64,000 nucleotides of DNA from CBDCVA01 sp965222935 [NCBI: Candidatus Latescibacterota bacterium] (GCA_965222935.1 CBDCVA010000002.1:806001-870000), one strand, 5' to 3'. Positions 1-8,805 are shown, counted from the stretch's first letter. The notes: generated from the sequence alone by a model not told the origin. Made by a program: numbers and translations.

Positions 1-233
1 TGTATGGCGCTGGCGTCCCCTTTTGCGAGCAGGACCAATCGCTCCTCAAACCCCAGTTCGGCGTAATCGGAATCAATCTTGCCCTCAGCCAAAAGGCGCT
101 TTGCCGAGCGGTCTACGATCCCTTCCAACTCCTCCTGGACCGGATCCAAGTCTTCGGGGCGCAGGGCATCTTCCACATGCAGGTAGCCCTGCTCGTGAAA
201 GGTCTCCACCTGTTCCTGAGTCAATCCAGACAT
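1..233 (-). CDS. PhyH-type oxygenase, N-terminal part
   Basis: This is the first 77 codons of a gene that runs off the left edge of the window. The product starts MSGLTQEQVETFHEQGYLHV and matches, almost residue for residue, the start of the complete PhyH-like protein encoded at 14818-15702 (MPGLTQQQVETFHRQGYLHV). The family (phytanoyl-CoA dioxygenase-like) uses Fe(II) and 2-oxoglutarate to hydroxylate small substrates, but the catalytic His-x-Asp and distal His lie outside this fragment. The start is fixed by the paralogue alignment. It points away from the FG-GAP gene at 436, so the two are divergent. Confidence 0.85.
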   Translation of the reverse strand, partial: MSGLTQEQVETFHEQGYLHVEDALRPEDLDPVQEELEGIVDRSAKRLLAEGKIDSDYAELGFEERLVLLAKGDASAI

Positions 234-379
234 CTTCGGTCTCCCGTACGAGAAGATCCATCCGTGGGGCAATTTGCCCGCAGAATAACGTAGACTCAAG
301 GCTTTTGCAAGGCAAACACATCTCACAGGTGATCCGGGGCGGATGGCTGCCGCATGCTATCCATGCATGGATTATTGCG

Positions 380-408
380 TGGACGGACTCGTACGGTTAG
401 ACTATGAT
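380..408 (+). promoter_or_regulatory. sigma-70-like promoter for the FG-GAP gene
   Basis: TGGACG at 380-385 and TATGAT at 403-408 are separated by 17 bases. A start of transcription near 415 would give a short leader before the ATG at 436, which agrees with the chosen start. The -35 box matches consensus at only four of six positions. Confidence 0.4.
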
Positions 409-435
409 GTTACTTCAAGGGGAAGAGCGCGTTTC

Positions 436-2313
436 ATGGCGATTGGTTCAGCCGCGTCTTTGTCGGGTCCGTCTCGGGCCGCTATGTGGTTCGCCGCCGC
501 CGTCTGTGGGATTGTCTCTGTCCTCCCGGTCGCCGCGCTGCCGGCGCCTCAGATTTCCTTCACTGAGGTCTCGGTCCAGGTCGGGCTGGGGGAGATAAAG
601 GGCGACGGGCCAATACCCGCCGTTGGCGTCGTGTGGTTTGACTACGACGGCGATGGCTGGGACGACCTATTCATCGCCAACGGCGAGGTCCAACCCGACC
701 GGATCGACCTGCCCAACGCGCTGCTCCGAAACCGGGGCGATAGCACCTTCGAAGACGTGACCGCCCACAGCGGTCTGGCCGACGACCGCGTCGCCACAGG
801 CGCGGCGGCCGGCGATCTCGACGGTGACGGTGACCTGGATCTCTACGTCACCAACGACGGCCCCAATGCGCTGTTCCGCAACAACGGGGACGGGACCTTC
901 ACCGACATCGCGGCGGAGGCTGGGGTGGACGATCCTCGCTCGTCGTATGCCGTCGCCCTGAGCGACTATGATCTGGACGGCGACCTTGACCTTTACCTCG
1001 GCAACTGGGACCTCTCGTTCAAGGACGACCGCGATAAGCTGTACCGGAACGAAGGGGGCGGAGTCTTCACGGATGTGACGATCGAGGCCGGCATCAACGA
1101 GGATGGCGGGGCAACCCTGGCGGCCCTGTTCTTCGACTATGATAATGATGGCCGCCCCGACCTGTACGTCGCCGAAGATTTGAGTGACGACATCCTCTAC
1201 CACAACGAGGGGGACGGGACGTTCCGCGACGTGACGGCCTTAGCTGGCGTGGGCGTCCACGCGATCAACGCCATGGGGATCGACGCCGCCGATGTCGACA
1301 ACGACGGCGACCTCGACCTCTACATCACCGACAGCCCCGCCCGCGCCTCTGGCGCCTGGCAAGACCTTTCGCCGGGCAACGCCTACTACATCAACGGCGG
1401 TGACGGAACCTTCAAGAGCGCAGCTTTTGAAGCGAGAGTCGCGGCTGCGTTCTCATGGGGAACCGGCTTCGGCGATTTCGACAACGACGGCTTCGTCGAC
1501 CTCTACGTCGCCACCCAACACCACATCCCCGACTTCCTCTACCGCAACGACGGGAACGGGCTCACGTTCTCCGAAGTGTCGGCCGAGGCCGGTATCAAGC
1601 ATATCCTCGACAGCCGCGGGGTGGCCTTCTCCGACTACGATCACGACGGAGACCTGGACATCGCCGTAGTGGGACGAGGGGGGGCACCCACGTTGCTCTA
1701 CAGGAACGACACGGCCGGCCTAGGTCACTGGCTCGGGGTGCGCCTGCGCGGGGTAGACTCACCTCAGGACGGGATCGGGGCATGGGTGATCGCCGAAGCG
1801 GACGGAAGTCGCTGGATGCGGGAGGTGCACGGGGGCGGGAGCACGAATTCGCAGCACAGCCTCTTGGTGCACCTGGGGCTAGGCGAAGCGACCATGGTGG
1901 ACCGTCTCGAGGTGCGCTGGCCGAGCGGCCGCGTGTCGGAGTTAGAGGAGGTGGGCGTAGACCGGATCGTGGAGGTGGTCGAAGGTGTGCCCGTGGCAGT
2001 CGAGGAGGCGGAGGGAGCCCCATCGGGGCGACCCGCGCGTCTGTCACTGGGCCTTGCGGCGCCCAACCCCTTCAACGCGGCCACGTCATTCCTCCTGAAG
2101 TTGCCGCACCCCGGTCGTGTGATGGTGCGCGTGGTGGGGCCTTCAGGCCAAGTGGTGCGGACGCTGGTGGACGGCTTTCGGTCCGGTGACGCGGTGCGAC
2201 TATTGTGGGATGGCCGGGACGAGGAAGGTGTATTCGTGTCGAGCGGTCCCTACTGGGTAGAGGCGACCGCTGACGGGGCTCGCGCCGTTCGTGCGCTGGC
2301 GTTCATCAAGTAG
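436..2313 (+). CDS. Secreted FG-GAP/ASPIC-UnbV protein with FlgD-like tail
   Basis: The 625-aa product begins with a signal peptide (hydrophobic stretch near residues 17-35 ending in ALPAP). Seven FG-GAP-type calcium-binding repeats follow (for example FDYDGDGWDDLF, GDLDGDGDLDLYV, GDFDNDGFVDLYV) at about residues 65-410, forming a beta-propeller. Next is an ASPIC/UnbV domain (about 428-512, with GHWLGVRL and EVRWPSGR), then a FlgD-like Ig fold (about 535-625, with APNPFNAAT and LLWDGRDEEG) ending in AFIK, the type used as a C-terminal sorting domain by type IX-like systems. It is therefore predicted to be exported and surface-bound; the ligand is unknown. An in-frame ATG at 343 exists, but 436 has an AAGGGGAA ribosome site and leads directly into the signal peptide. 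Confidence 0.85.
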   Translation: MAIGSAASLSGPSRAAMWFAAAVCGIVSVLPVAALPAPQISFTEVSVQVGLGEIKGDGPIPAVGVVWFDYDGDGWDDLFIANGEVQPDRIDLPNALLRNRGDSTFEDVTAHSGLADDRVATGAAAGDLDGDGDLDLYVTNDGPNALFRNNGDGTFTDIAAEAGVDDPRSSYAVALSDYDLDGDLDLYLGNWDLSFKDDRDKLYRNEGGGVFTDVTIEAGINEDGGATLAALFFDYDNDGRPDLYVAEDLSDDILYHNEGDGTFRDVTALAGVGVHAINAMGIDAADVDNDGDLDLYITDSPARASGAWQDLSPGNAYYINGGDGTFKSAAFEARVAAAFSWGTGFGDFDNDGFVDLYVATQHHIPDFLYRNDGNGLTFSEVSAEAGIKHILDSRGVAFSDYDHDGDLDIAVVGRGGAPTLLYRNDTAGLGHWLGVRLRGVDSPQDGIGAWVIAEADGSRWMREVHGGGSTNSQHSLLVHLGLGEATMVDRLEVRWPSGRVSELEEVGVDRIVEVVEGVPVAVEEAEGAPSGRPARLSLGLAAPNPFNAATSFLLKLPHPGRVMVRVVGPSGQVVRTLVDGFRSGDAVRLLWDGRDEEGVFVSSGPYWVEATADGARAVRALAFIK

Positions 2314-2492
2314 CTGAAGGACGAGGATTCAGTCCTGGTTCAGGGGACCGACCCGCCCGTAACTGCTGCTGCTAGATGGGCCGAAGGGCGTGGGTTCCTC
2401 ACGAACTCACACGAACAACCTGTGTCAAGTGAGCGATACCCCTTCATTGATCTCAGAGCAGTCTTCAGGGACACCAGCCACTGGTGCCGTGC

Positions 2493-3070
2493 TCATCGGA
2501 TCTGCGAAACTTTCTCTTCGTTTGGGTATACCCACAACTTCAATCCCTTTAAGGGCAGAGGTCGTGTCGGCAACAGAAGCACATCAAAGGGCATGCTCAT
2601 CTCGCTAAGCCTTGACAGATCTATGTCCATGTATCCGTGTTTCTCACAATAACGTGCGACGATCTTCAGGTATCTTCGCAAGAGTAGAACGGAAGGGAAA
2701 ATCCCTTTTTTGCGGTCCAAGCTAACATGTCCCGGCCATGCTTTGAGCTATTACAGGTGCGGCATGCCCAGATGAGATTGTCGGAGTCGTCCGAACCGCC
2801 GCGAATTCGTGGTATGAGATGATCAACGACTAAATTTTTTCCGCTGCCACAGTAATAACAGGCTTGAGGCATCGTCATCTTAAGCCGCTCATCGTCGTAA
2901 AGAGAACGCATGGACATTTCTCCAGATGTCAAGTCACGATAGAACCTGCTACGAATGCTGTAATGAACCGGACTGTATTCGCGCACGCCATGTTTCAAAG
3001 CGGCATGCGCGCACGCTAGGTTCGCATATGTCCATGCTATCTGCTGACGAACTGTCTTGAGTTCCGGCAC
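2493..3070 (-). CDS. HNH endonuclease, two frames joined by a -1 shift
   Basis: The GTG start at 3070 opens a 134-codon frame carrying a Zn-finger HNH nuclease core: C71-x2-C74, VDH (His84), DNLI and C103-x2-C106-N. The 0-frame ends soon after with a short tail (stop near 2666). At 2711-2705 the minus strand reads A AAA AAG, in exactly the register of a -1 slippery heptamer (GCA AAA AAG in frame 0). Slipping there continues into a second frame, GIFPSVLLLRRYLKIVARYC, down to the TGA at 2495-2493. That continuation resembles the usual C-terminal (F)PSxxLLRRYLKL segment of this HNH type, so the natural product is probably the 192-aa fusion. Either programmed frameshifting or a one-base indel in the A run explains it. 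The substrate is unknown. Confidence 0.7.
2705..2711 (-). promoter_or_regulatory. A AAA AAG slippery heptamer
   Basis: Read on the minus strand in the register of the HNH frame, this is xxA AAA AAG, the same heptamer used in bacterial dnaX and several IS elements for -1 frameshifting. The frame reached after slippage encodes the conserved C-terminal part of the HNH protein. I did not establish a downstream pseudoknot or an upstream Shine-Dalgarno enhancer. Confidence 0.5.
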
Positions 3071-3203
3071 AGCCCTGTTCCCCTATCAATCCCGACGTGT
3101 TTGGTTGCCGATGCTACAGCAAGTTCCTAACCTGGGACTGTAGCAGACGCCTCGTTTCCCCCTTTCCAACAGCGCGCGGTCCAGTTAGCTGGACGGAGTC
3201 TCT

Positions 3204-4241
3204 CTAGCTCGCGAGCGGCAGTTGGACGGGCATCCCCGTAACGTTGGCGCGGTAGATGGCCGTCAAGAGCTCTACGGCGCGGCGGCCGTCCTCGCCCGTG
3301 ACAGCGGGTGGGCGCTCCTCCCGGATCGCGCACAGGAAGTCCTGGATCTGAAGCCTGTGGTAACGCGGATATTGGGGGGCGTTCTCCGGGCGCCAGTTGG
3401 CGATGTCTTCTTCGCCGGAGACGGTCCAGAACTCGTGGGTGTTGGCGTCCGGCCCTGAGAAGACGACGTTGGCAGCGGCACCGTTCGAGCCGTGGATGCC
3501 GACGCGAACGACGTCTAGTGCCTGCGTTGCGCTGGTGGTGAGGACTGTTCCCAGTGCGCCGCCCTGGAAGCGCAGGACGGCCACTGCGGCGTCGTCCACC
3601 TCCAGGTAGGGGTGGGCCAGGGTCGCCCAGGCCCCGAAGACGGTCTCGACGGGCACACCGACGAACCACAGGAGCAAGTCGAGATAGTGGATAGTCTGGT
3701 TGACCAGAACACCGCCGCCCTCGGTGTCCCAACGGCCGCGCCAGGCGTCCCGGCTGAAGTAGTCGCGTCCCCGCCAAGTGAACTCGACACAGTCGGCGAG
3801 GAGGATCTCGCCGAACTTACCCGCTTCCACCGCAGCTTTCAGGCGCTGCGCGGCTTCGAACCAACGTCTTTGGTGGATGACAGCGAGGCGAATCCCGGCA
3901 CGGTCGGCGGCTTTGACAGCTAGGTCGGCGGCCTTGAACGTGGCGCCTAGAGGCTTCTCAACGAGTGCGTGAACGCCGCGCTCAGCGGCCTGAAGGACCA
4001 AGCGCGAATGCGTCGGGTGCGGTGTGCAGACGAGGACCGCCTCGGTCTCGGGGTCATCTAAGAGTTCTCGGGAATGGGTGGTCACCTTCGGGACGCCCCA
4101 CCGGTTCGCGAGGTCGCGCGCTCTGTACGGGTCTTCGTCGCAGATAGCGATCAACCGGCCCTCCTCGAGGGACGCGAGAGCCTCTGCGTGGATCTGGCCG
4201 GCGTTACCGCAGCCGATGAGGCCGACGCCGACGGGATTCAT
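3204..4241 (-). CDS. Gfo/Idh/MocA-family oxidoreductase
   Basis: This is a 345-aa NAD(P)-dependent sugar or inositol dehydrogenase-like protein. The N-terminus has the Rossmann motif VGLIGCGNAGQIH, the family's EKPLG motif lies near residue 100, and GGGVLVNQTIHYLDLLLW supplies the typical substrate-side helix. The start at 4241 is chosen because it forms an ATGA overlap with the stop of the upstream epimerase gene (TGA at 4240-4238); an in-frame start at 4268 would only add unrelated residues. It is the last gene of a three-gene operon with two TIM-barrel epimerases, so it probably oxidises the sugar or polyol these interconvert. The exact substrate cannot be read from sequence. Confidence 0.85.
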   Translation of the reverse strand: MNPVGVGLIGCGNAGQIHAEALASLEEGRLIAICDEDPYRARDLANRWGVPKVTTHSRELLDDPETEAVLVCTPHPTHSRLVLQAAERGVHALVEKPLGATFKAADLAVKAADRAGIRLAVIHQRRWFEAAQRLKAAVEAGKFGEILLADCVEFTWRGRDYFSRDAWRGRWDTEGGGVLVNQTIHYLDLLLWFVGVPVETVFGAWATLAHPYLEVDDAAVAVLRFQGGALGTVLTTSATQALDVVRVGIHGSNGAAANVVFSGPDANTHEFWTVSGEEDIANWRPENAPQYPRYHRLQIQDFLCAIREERPPAVTGEDGRRAVELLTAIYRANVTGMPVQLPLAS

Positions 4242-5101
4242 GCCGCCTCCCACTGCGCGCGGACCCAAGCGACGGAGCGGCGGACGTCATCGAGGTCGGA
4301 GCCATCGTAGATGACGGACATCCAGTGACGGTAGCCCATGCGCTTGAGGATGGGGAAGGTGTCACCGTAGTCCAGCTCGCCATCGCCCAGGGCAAGAGAG
4401 AGATCCCAGCCGCCGCCCGGCATGTGGCGGAAATCGTTGAGGTGAAAGGAGCGGACGCGGGGACCAATGCGGGGGTCGTCCAGGAAGGTGACGGGATGTT
4501 CCCCCGCGAGGGTGGCGTTCTTGCAGTCGAGGTTGAGGCCTGCGCGAGGGCTATCGATCTGCTCAAAGAGGGTGGCAAGCCGGTCGCGCGTGAGCGTGAG
4601 CCCGGGCTGATTCTCGAACATGAACGTGAAGCTTGGGCAGCGCTCCAGGCAAGCGGAGGTGACATCGACGACGGCCGCGATGGCGTCGGCAGCGGGGACC
4701 TCGGGGCGGCGTTCATCCCAGCCCAACACCTGTACGCGCATGGTCGCGATGCCGAAGGCGTCCGCGACGAGGGCGCACTCCTCGACTCGATCCACTTCGT
4801 GCTCTTGGGCGGCAGGGTCGAGGCGGAAAAGGTTGTTGTGGATCGTGAGGATGGCGGGCTTGACCGGGCAGTCGGCCAGTTCGACGTGCAGGCGCCGGGC
4901 AACGGCTGGTTTGAAGGCGACACGGCGAAGCTCGTGCGAAGGTACATGGTCGTACGCGTTGAGAGTTTGCCCTTCGTCGTTGAGCCATGCGTCCATGAGG
5001 TCGAGCCCGTCCAGCCTATACTCTGCGGCGGCACGGAACCAGTCCGCAGTCGAAAGCTCGCCCACTTGAACCGTATGGTAGGGAAGCGCCGTCAGCAGCA
5101 T
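4238..5101 (-). CDS. Xylose-isomerase-like TIM-barrel epimerase
   Basis: The 287-aa protein belongs to the sugar phosphate isomerase/epimerase (AP endonuclease 2) superfamily. Metal-ligand positions appear as FMFENQ (Glu), LNLDCKN (Asp) and SFHLNDF (His); the usual last-strand Glu is not obvious, the matching strand reading MSVIYDG. No signal peptide is seen, so it is cytosolic. It sits between another epimerase (3-base gap upstream) and a Gfo/Idh/MocA dehydrogenase (ATGA overlap downstream), a common arrangement for inositol or rare-sugar catabolism. The possible loss of the fourth ligand makes it less certain than its neighbour to be a classic metal-dependent epimerase. Confidence 0.8.
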   Translation of the reverse strand: MLLTALPYHTVQVGELSTADWFRAAAEYRLDGLDLMDAWLNDEGQTLNAYDHVPSHELRRVAFKPAVARRLHVELADCPVKPAILTIHNNLFRLDPAAQEHEVDRVEECALVADAFGIATMRVQVLGWDERRPEVPAADAIAAVVDVTSACLERCPSFTFMFENQPGLTLTRDRLATLFEQIDSPRAGLNLDCKNATLAGEHPVTFLDDPRIGPRVRSFHLNDFRHMPGGGWDLSLALGDGELDYGDTFPILKRMGYRHWMSVIYDGSDLDDVRRSVAWVRAQWEAA

Positions 5102-5104
5102 CGT

Positions 5105-5869
5105 CTACGCCTCCCAGAGCCTCCGCAGGAGGTCCAGCGTCCGCTTCGCGGCTTCGAAGTCGCTGCCGGCCTCGATTGAAGTGCGACCTTCGAAGCCGAT
5201 CTCGCGTAGCTCCGTCCCCAGACGAGCGTAAGCCGCGGGCATATTGTGGCATACGCCGTCGTCGAGAGCTGGGACGTGCAGGTAGACGAGGTCGGGTCCC
5301 GCCACACGCAGGTTTTCCAGAGGTTCGCCCTCGAAGAGCATGTGGTGGAGATCGGCCATCATCTTCACGTTGGGGTGATCGGCTTCGCGCATGACTTCGA
5401 CGCCCTCGAGGATGTCCATCAGGTAGTTCGTGTAGACCGCACACTGAGGCTCGATGGCGACAGCGATCCCATACGGCTGTGCGGCATCGCCGAGCATCCG
5501 CAGGTAGGCGACCACCTGCTCGCGGGCGCGGGTCTCATTGAAGCCGACCGGGAGGTTGCGTGCTCCGCCCGAGCCGAAGTTGACCACCTCTAGACCGACA
5601 TAAGCGGCGCGGTCCATCACCGTGCGAGCATAGCGTGCGAGTTCGGCATCGTTCACATCGGGCCCGACGCAGCGGAGTCGATCGTGCTGGAGACCGGCGG
5701 CGGCCTCGCCGCCAATGCCCGCCTCCCGGAGGGCGGAGCGGATTTCTTCGGCGCGCTCGGGGCCTTCATCGGGAGCAAGGCTGCCGGCGGCGCTGAGCTC
5801 GACGTAGTCGAAGCCCGCAGCTTTGACAGCCCCGAACATGTCGGGGGCAGTGGGTGTGCCGATGCGCAT
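5105..5869 (-). CDS. Sugar phosphate isomerase/epimerase
   Basis: This 254-aa TIM-barrel protein of the xylose isomerase-like family shows all four expected metal ligands: VAIEPQ (Glu), KMMADLHHM (Asp plus His), YLHVPALDD (His) and TSIEAGSD (Glu). The family includes 3-ketose epimerases and hydroxypyruvate isomerase-like enzymes; the substrate is not identifiable. It is the first gene of the operon leading to 4238-5101 and 3204-4241, with a 3-base gap to the next gene. The start MRIGTPTAPDMF is the natural beginning of the first beta strand. Confidence 0.82.
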   Translation of the reverse strand: MRIGTPTAPDMFGAVKAAGFDYVELSAAGSLAPDEGPERAEEIRSALREAGIGGEAAAGLQHDRLRCVGPDVNDAELARYARTVMDRAAYVGLEVVNFGSGGARNLPVGFNETRAREQVVAYLRMLGDAAQPYGIAVAIEPQCAVYTNYLMDILEGVEVMREADHPNVKMMADLHHMLFEGEPLENLRVAGPDLVYLHVPALDDGVCHNMPAAYARLGTELREIGFEGRTSIEAGSDFEAAKRTLDLLRRLWEA

Positions 5870-5970
5870 AAGAACTTCCGCGTTAAAGGTAGGTTGACAA
5901 TCTATGGTGCTGGGTGCGGAAAGTCAATCCACCATGGGCTCCAGAACGCCTCAGTCCGTGCCCGTGCAAC

Positions 5971-6843
5971 TCACTCCTCGCGGCGCTCGACCGGCCCGAG
6001 CGGGCCCACGAGCATCATCTCGCCCCAGTCGGCGTCGTCGCCCCCGCTGCCATAGATCAGCAGGTGACCGCCATACGCCCCGCCATCGGGGTCCGTATGG
6101 AGGATCTCGATTCCGTAGGTGTCCCCGACCTTCGGTGGGGTCCAGTCTGGATCGCTAACGCCCAGCGTAGCCGCCATGTCCACCCGGGCTTCGAGGATGA
6201 AATCCCCGTCGCTTCTCCCCCAAGGATTCATGCGGACCTCATAGTCGGCGGCGTCCGCCGGAATCGGCTCCTCAATCTCGCGCTCGCTCGGGGTCCCGTG
6301 CCGCCACCAGGCCCCGTATGAGGGCTTGCTCGCGTCTATGACGAAGCCGAACGAGTTGTCGCCCTGCGCGAACCACTCGGACTTCTCGTCCTGGGGCGCT
6401 TCGATGAACCAGGCGACGGCGTCCTTGAAGTACCAGCGACTGTCCGCGTGTTCCGGGTCGTGAACGTCGTTGACGTTGTCACGCGCCTCGACGCCTAAAT
6501 ACAGGTGCCGCTCGTCCCAGGCGATGTAGTAGCGGGCTTGCAGATCGTCCTCCGGCACTGGCTCGTCGCCGTGGTCGGTCAGGCGGTTGATCTCGGGGTC
6601 GAACCACGAGCTATACCTCACGCGGTGGATGTCCCAGACGCCGTCGGTGAAAGCCCGTCCCTTCCAGTCGGCCAGGTCGCCGTCAATCATGGGGGCTTCC
6701 TCCAGGTACGGAACGAGGATCTGGTCATCACCGGATCCCGACGCCGTCGGTGCGACTGGCACCTCGGACGAGGCGGCAGTGGCTTCTCCGGCTATCGCGA
6801 GGGCCAGGGAGCAGGTCAGACCAGCGTACCACTTGCGCATCAT
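5971..6843 (-). CDS. Secreted CBM9-like protein
   Basis: The 290-aa product has a signal peptide (MMRKWYAGLTCSLALAIAGE, cleavage near ATAA-SSE) and one carbohydrate-binding family 9-like/DOMON beta-sandwich. Diagnostic pieces are MIDGDLADWKG, YYIAWDERHLYLGVEARDN, KDAVAWFIE and FILEARVDM. Family members bind sugars or other ligands outside the cytoplasm. The GGAGG site lies 5 bases from the ATG at 6843 and 8 from the one at 6840, so either could be used; the GTG at 6855 is too far upstream. It resembles the two tandem CBM9 proteins at 7687-8598 and 9112-10014 but ends at GPVERREE and lacks their IKxLF tail. Confidence 0.75.
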   Translation of the reverse strand: MMRKWYAGLTCSLALAIAGEATAASSEVPVAPTASGSGDDQILVPYLEEAPMIDGDLADWKGRAFTDGVWDIHRVRYSSWFDPEINRLTDHGDEPVPEDDLQARYYIAWDERHLYLGVEARDNVNDVHDPEHADSRWYFKDAVAWFIEAPQDEKSEWFAQGDNSFGFVIDASKPSYGAWWRHGTPSEREIEEPIPADAADYEVRMNPWGRSDGDFILEARVDMAATLGVSDPDWTPPKVGDTYGIEILHTDPDGGAYGGHLLIYGSGGDDADWGEMMLVGPLGPVERREE

Positions 6844-7257
6844 TTTCTCCTCCACGCGTGAGGTAGATTTACTTCAGTTCTTCCGCGTGTGCACGAACCC
6901 GAGTTCTCGGTCTCCTGCCCGCTTGGCGTAGAGGGCACCAGAGGACCGCCACCCCCTCGATCCTTCGACAAGCGGTTCCAGAACGCCGAGCCAACTCCGT
7001 ATAGTATACCCTATCATGGACCTTGCCGCTCGCCCTATGACGGGAAGCCGGGCTGAGATGCGGTTACCCGGCACATGGGTGCACCGGAGTGAGAACGTAC
7101 CCCGCCGCCGAGCAGTTGACAAGCCCGAAGCGGAGCCTGATTCTGTGATCGGCTATGTCACGCTTAGGTTTTCGTAGTCCTTCTCCGGTACGGATTGCCT
7201 TCCTCGGGCTCGGCTGGCGACTTCCTGATGGGTTCCGATCCATGGGATGCCGACGAA
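6844..7257. other. Intergenic, no gene recognised
   Basis: About 410 bases between the CBM9 gene and the membrane-protein remnant. Open frames here have no recognisable content. It may hold decayed sequence belonging to the truncated gene that becomes recognisable at about 7258. Confidence 0.5.
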
Positions 7258-7601
7258 CAGCCGGCCCTGACACCGCTCGCCTGACCGCTTTTGGCGCCGG
7301 GAGCGCGGTCATGAGCTTCCTGATCTTCATGCGCTACCGCTTCGCCTGGTGGCCCCTGCACCCCATCGGTTATACGGCGCCCTACACCATGGCCATGCGG
7401 GTCTCCTTCCTGTCGATCTTCCTGGCCTGGCTCTGCAAGTGGCTGGTCATCAAGCTGGGCGGCATCCTGCTCTACCGGAAGTCCCTGCCGCTTTTTTACG
7501 GCATGCTGATCGGCTACGTCACCGGCTGCTTCCTCGCCTTCATCGCCGATGCACTCTGGTTCCCCGGAGAGGGGCATCTCATCTACTGGGGCGGCGTCTA
7601 A
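7258..7601 (+). pseudogene. C-terminal remnant of a DUF6785-like membrane protein
   Basis: The frame ending at the TAA before 7602 encodes about 115 residues with three hydrophobic segments and motifs such as MRYRFAWWPLHPIGYT, FLAWLCKWLVIKLGGI and YRKSLPLFYGMLIGYVTG. These match my recollection of the last part of the long (about 600-700 aa) multi-spanning DUF6784/DUF6785 proteins common in Poribacteria and planctomycetes. The upstream 35 codons (from the ATG at 7155) show no such pattern, and no long frame precedes it, so most of the gene is missing. Downstream it abuts the terminator of the CBM9 gene on the other strand. Confidence 0.55.
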
Positions 7602-7618
7602 GCCACCCGGCCCAACCT

Positions 7619-7644
7619 CAAAAAGGAAGGGGCCGCAACCCCTT
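7619..7644 (-). terminator. Rho-independent terminator of CBM9 gene A
   Basis: On the minus strand AAGGGG, a TTGCGG loop and CCCCTT form a compact hairpin followed by CC and a T run. It lies about 40 bases past the stop of the CBM9 gene and is homologous to the terminator at 9043-9088. Confidence 0.6.
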
Positions 7645-7686
7645 CGATGGGTGACGACCCCTTGACGTCAGCCGGAAACCGAACGG

Positions 7687-8598
7687 CTACCGGAATAGCT
7701 GCTTGATCCGCGACCAGCTCGCCGTCTCGACAGCTACGGGCTGGCCCTCCACGGGCCCGATGAAGACCGCATCCCCGTACGTCTCATCAGTCGCACCTGC
7801 GCCCCAGACGACATTCTGACCGCCCCAGTCCTGAATGTCGCCGCCGTCAGACGTGGTGCCATCGGGGTCGGTGCTGACCACCACGAACCCGATGGTCACG
7901 CCTTCCGCCGGGCTAAAGTCCGGCGTGAGGGCGATCATGTTGTCCCAGGGCATGAACATTTCCATTTCGTAGTTAGCGTCGTACGGGCCGCCGCCGACTC
8001 TGGCCACGTGCACGACGTTATCCGGAGCCGCCACCTCGAGGTCGAACTGATCGCCCTCGCCGTGCCGCCACCATACGTGGCCATCGCGCACCTCTTCCTC
8101 GGCGATGAAGCTCCAGATGTGATCGCCCTGCTGCGTACCCTCCCCGCTGGCGTCGTGCGGGACGTCGATGAACCAACTGCAGGCGTCCTTCCAGGGCCAC
8201 CTGCTGGGCAGCTCGTTCGAGGCACGGACATCATGCACGTTGTCGACCACCCTGGTCCCGGCCCACAGGCCGTCGTCGTCCCAGGCGACCCAGTACGAAC
8301 TCGTAAGGTCGTCGGGGGTCAACGCGGTGCCCTCGGGCTCGTTGCTCTCGTTCGTTTGGTCGTTGACAGCATCCAGCAAGGCGGACCCGCCGGCGGCCCA
8401 GGGATTCGAATGAATGCGGTCCTGTTCCCATTCTCCATCCGTGAATGCGAAATCCTCCCACTCCGAGAAGTCGCCATCGAGAGTGGGCTTGAAAAGGAGC
8501 TTGGGGACTTCGATCACGGCACCGGAGTGTGCCCAGACGCCGCCCGCGAACATGACGATCAGGATCAGAGTTGCTAGCATACACAATCCGCGTCTCAT
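7687..8598 (-). CDS. Secreted CBM9-like protein A (tandem copy)
   Basis: The 303-aa product starts MRRGLCMLATLILIVMFAGG, a clear signal peptide, followed by a CBM9-like domain (TLDGDFSEWEDFAFTDGEW, SYWVAWDDDGLWAGTRVVDN, KDACSWFIDV, YEMEMFMPWDNM). It ends PVAVETASWSRIKQLFR, a tail shared with the neighbouring copy and with the protein at 30351-31331. The start at 8598 has a GGGAGAGAG ribosome site; the frame is open further upstream, but that part is leader. It has its own promoter (8806-8835) and terminator. Predicted role: extracellular binding of a sugar or similar ligand, perhaps anchored through the C-terminal tail. Confidence 0.8.
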   Translation of the reverse strand: MRRGLCMLATLILIVMFAGGVWAHSGAVIEVPKLLFKPTLDGDFSEWEDFAFTDGEWEQDRIHSNPWAAGGSALLDAVNDQTNESNEPEGTALTPDDLTSSYWVAWDDDGLWAGTRVVDNVHDVRASNELPSRWPWKDACSWFIDVPHDASGEGTQQGDHIWSFIAEEEVRDGHVWWRHGEGDQFDLEVAAPDNVVHVARVGGGPYDANYEMEMFMPWDNMIALTPDFSPAEGVTIGFVVVSTDPDGTTSDGGDIQDWGGQNVVWGAGATDETYGDAVFIGPVEGQPVAVETASWSRIKQLFR

Positions 8599-8645
8599 CT
8601 CTCTCTCCCTGTCTACACGTTGGATCCACCGCATGTGCCCTTCCA

Positions 8646-8660
8646 GGCCTCCTCGAGGCC
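8646..8660 (-). promoter_or_regulatory. Conserved leader hairpin, copy A
   Basis: GGCCTC, CTC loop, GAGGCC: a 6-bp perfect hairpin about 50 bases upstream of the CBM9 A start. The identical hairpin lies at the same relative place in copy B (10059-10073) although the surrounding leader has diverged. Confidence 0.4.
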
Positions 8661-8805
8661 CGGACTCCTTTACTCGCCAACTCCTCCAATCTTCGCCGTT
8701 AGTCTCCCCCATTTCCTTCATTGAAGCGGAAAGCGCTCGGCCGGCAGAACGCTCACACTGCCCTTAACCCTCTTCAGCATCCTATCGGATACCAACAGAT
8801 ACAGC

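Noticed and set aside
2422-2652. Plus-strand 76-codon frame beside the HNH gene
   Set aside because: It overlaps the second frame of the HNH gene, which has family-like sequence; no ribosome site.
5893-5898. Plus-strand TTGACA upstream of the epimerase operon
   Set aside because: It faces the wrong way for the operon, and no matching -10 box or plus-strand gene follows.
6961-6977. TCCTTCGACAAGCGG, resembling the repeat found in rfbB
   Set aside because: Only about ten bases match; too short to call a second copy.
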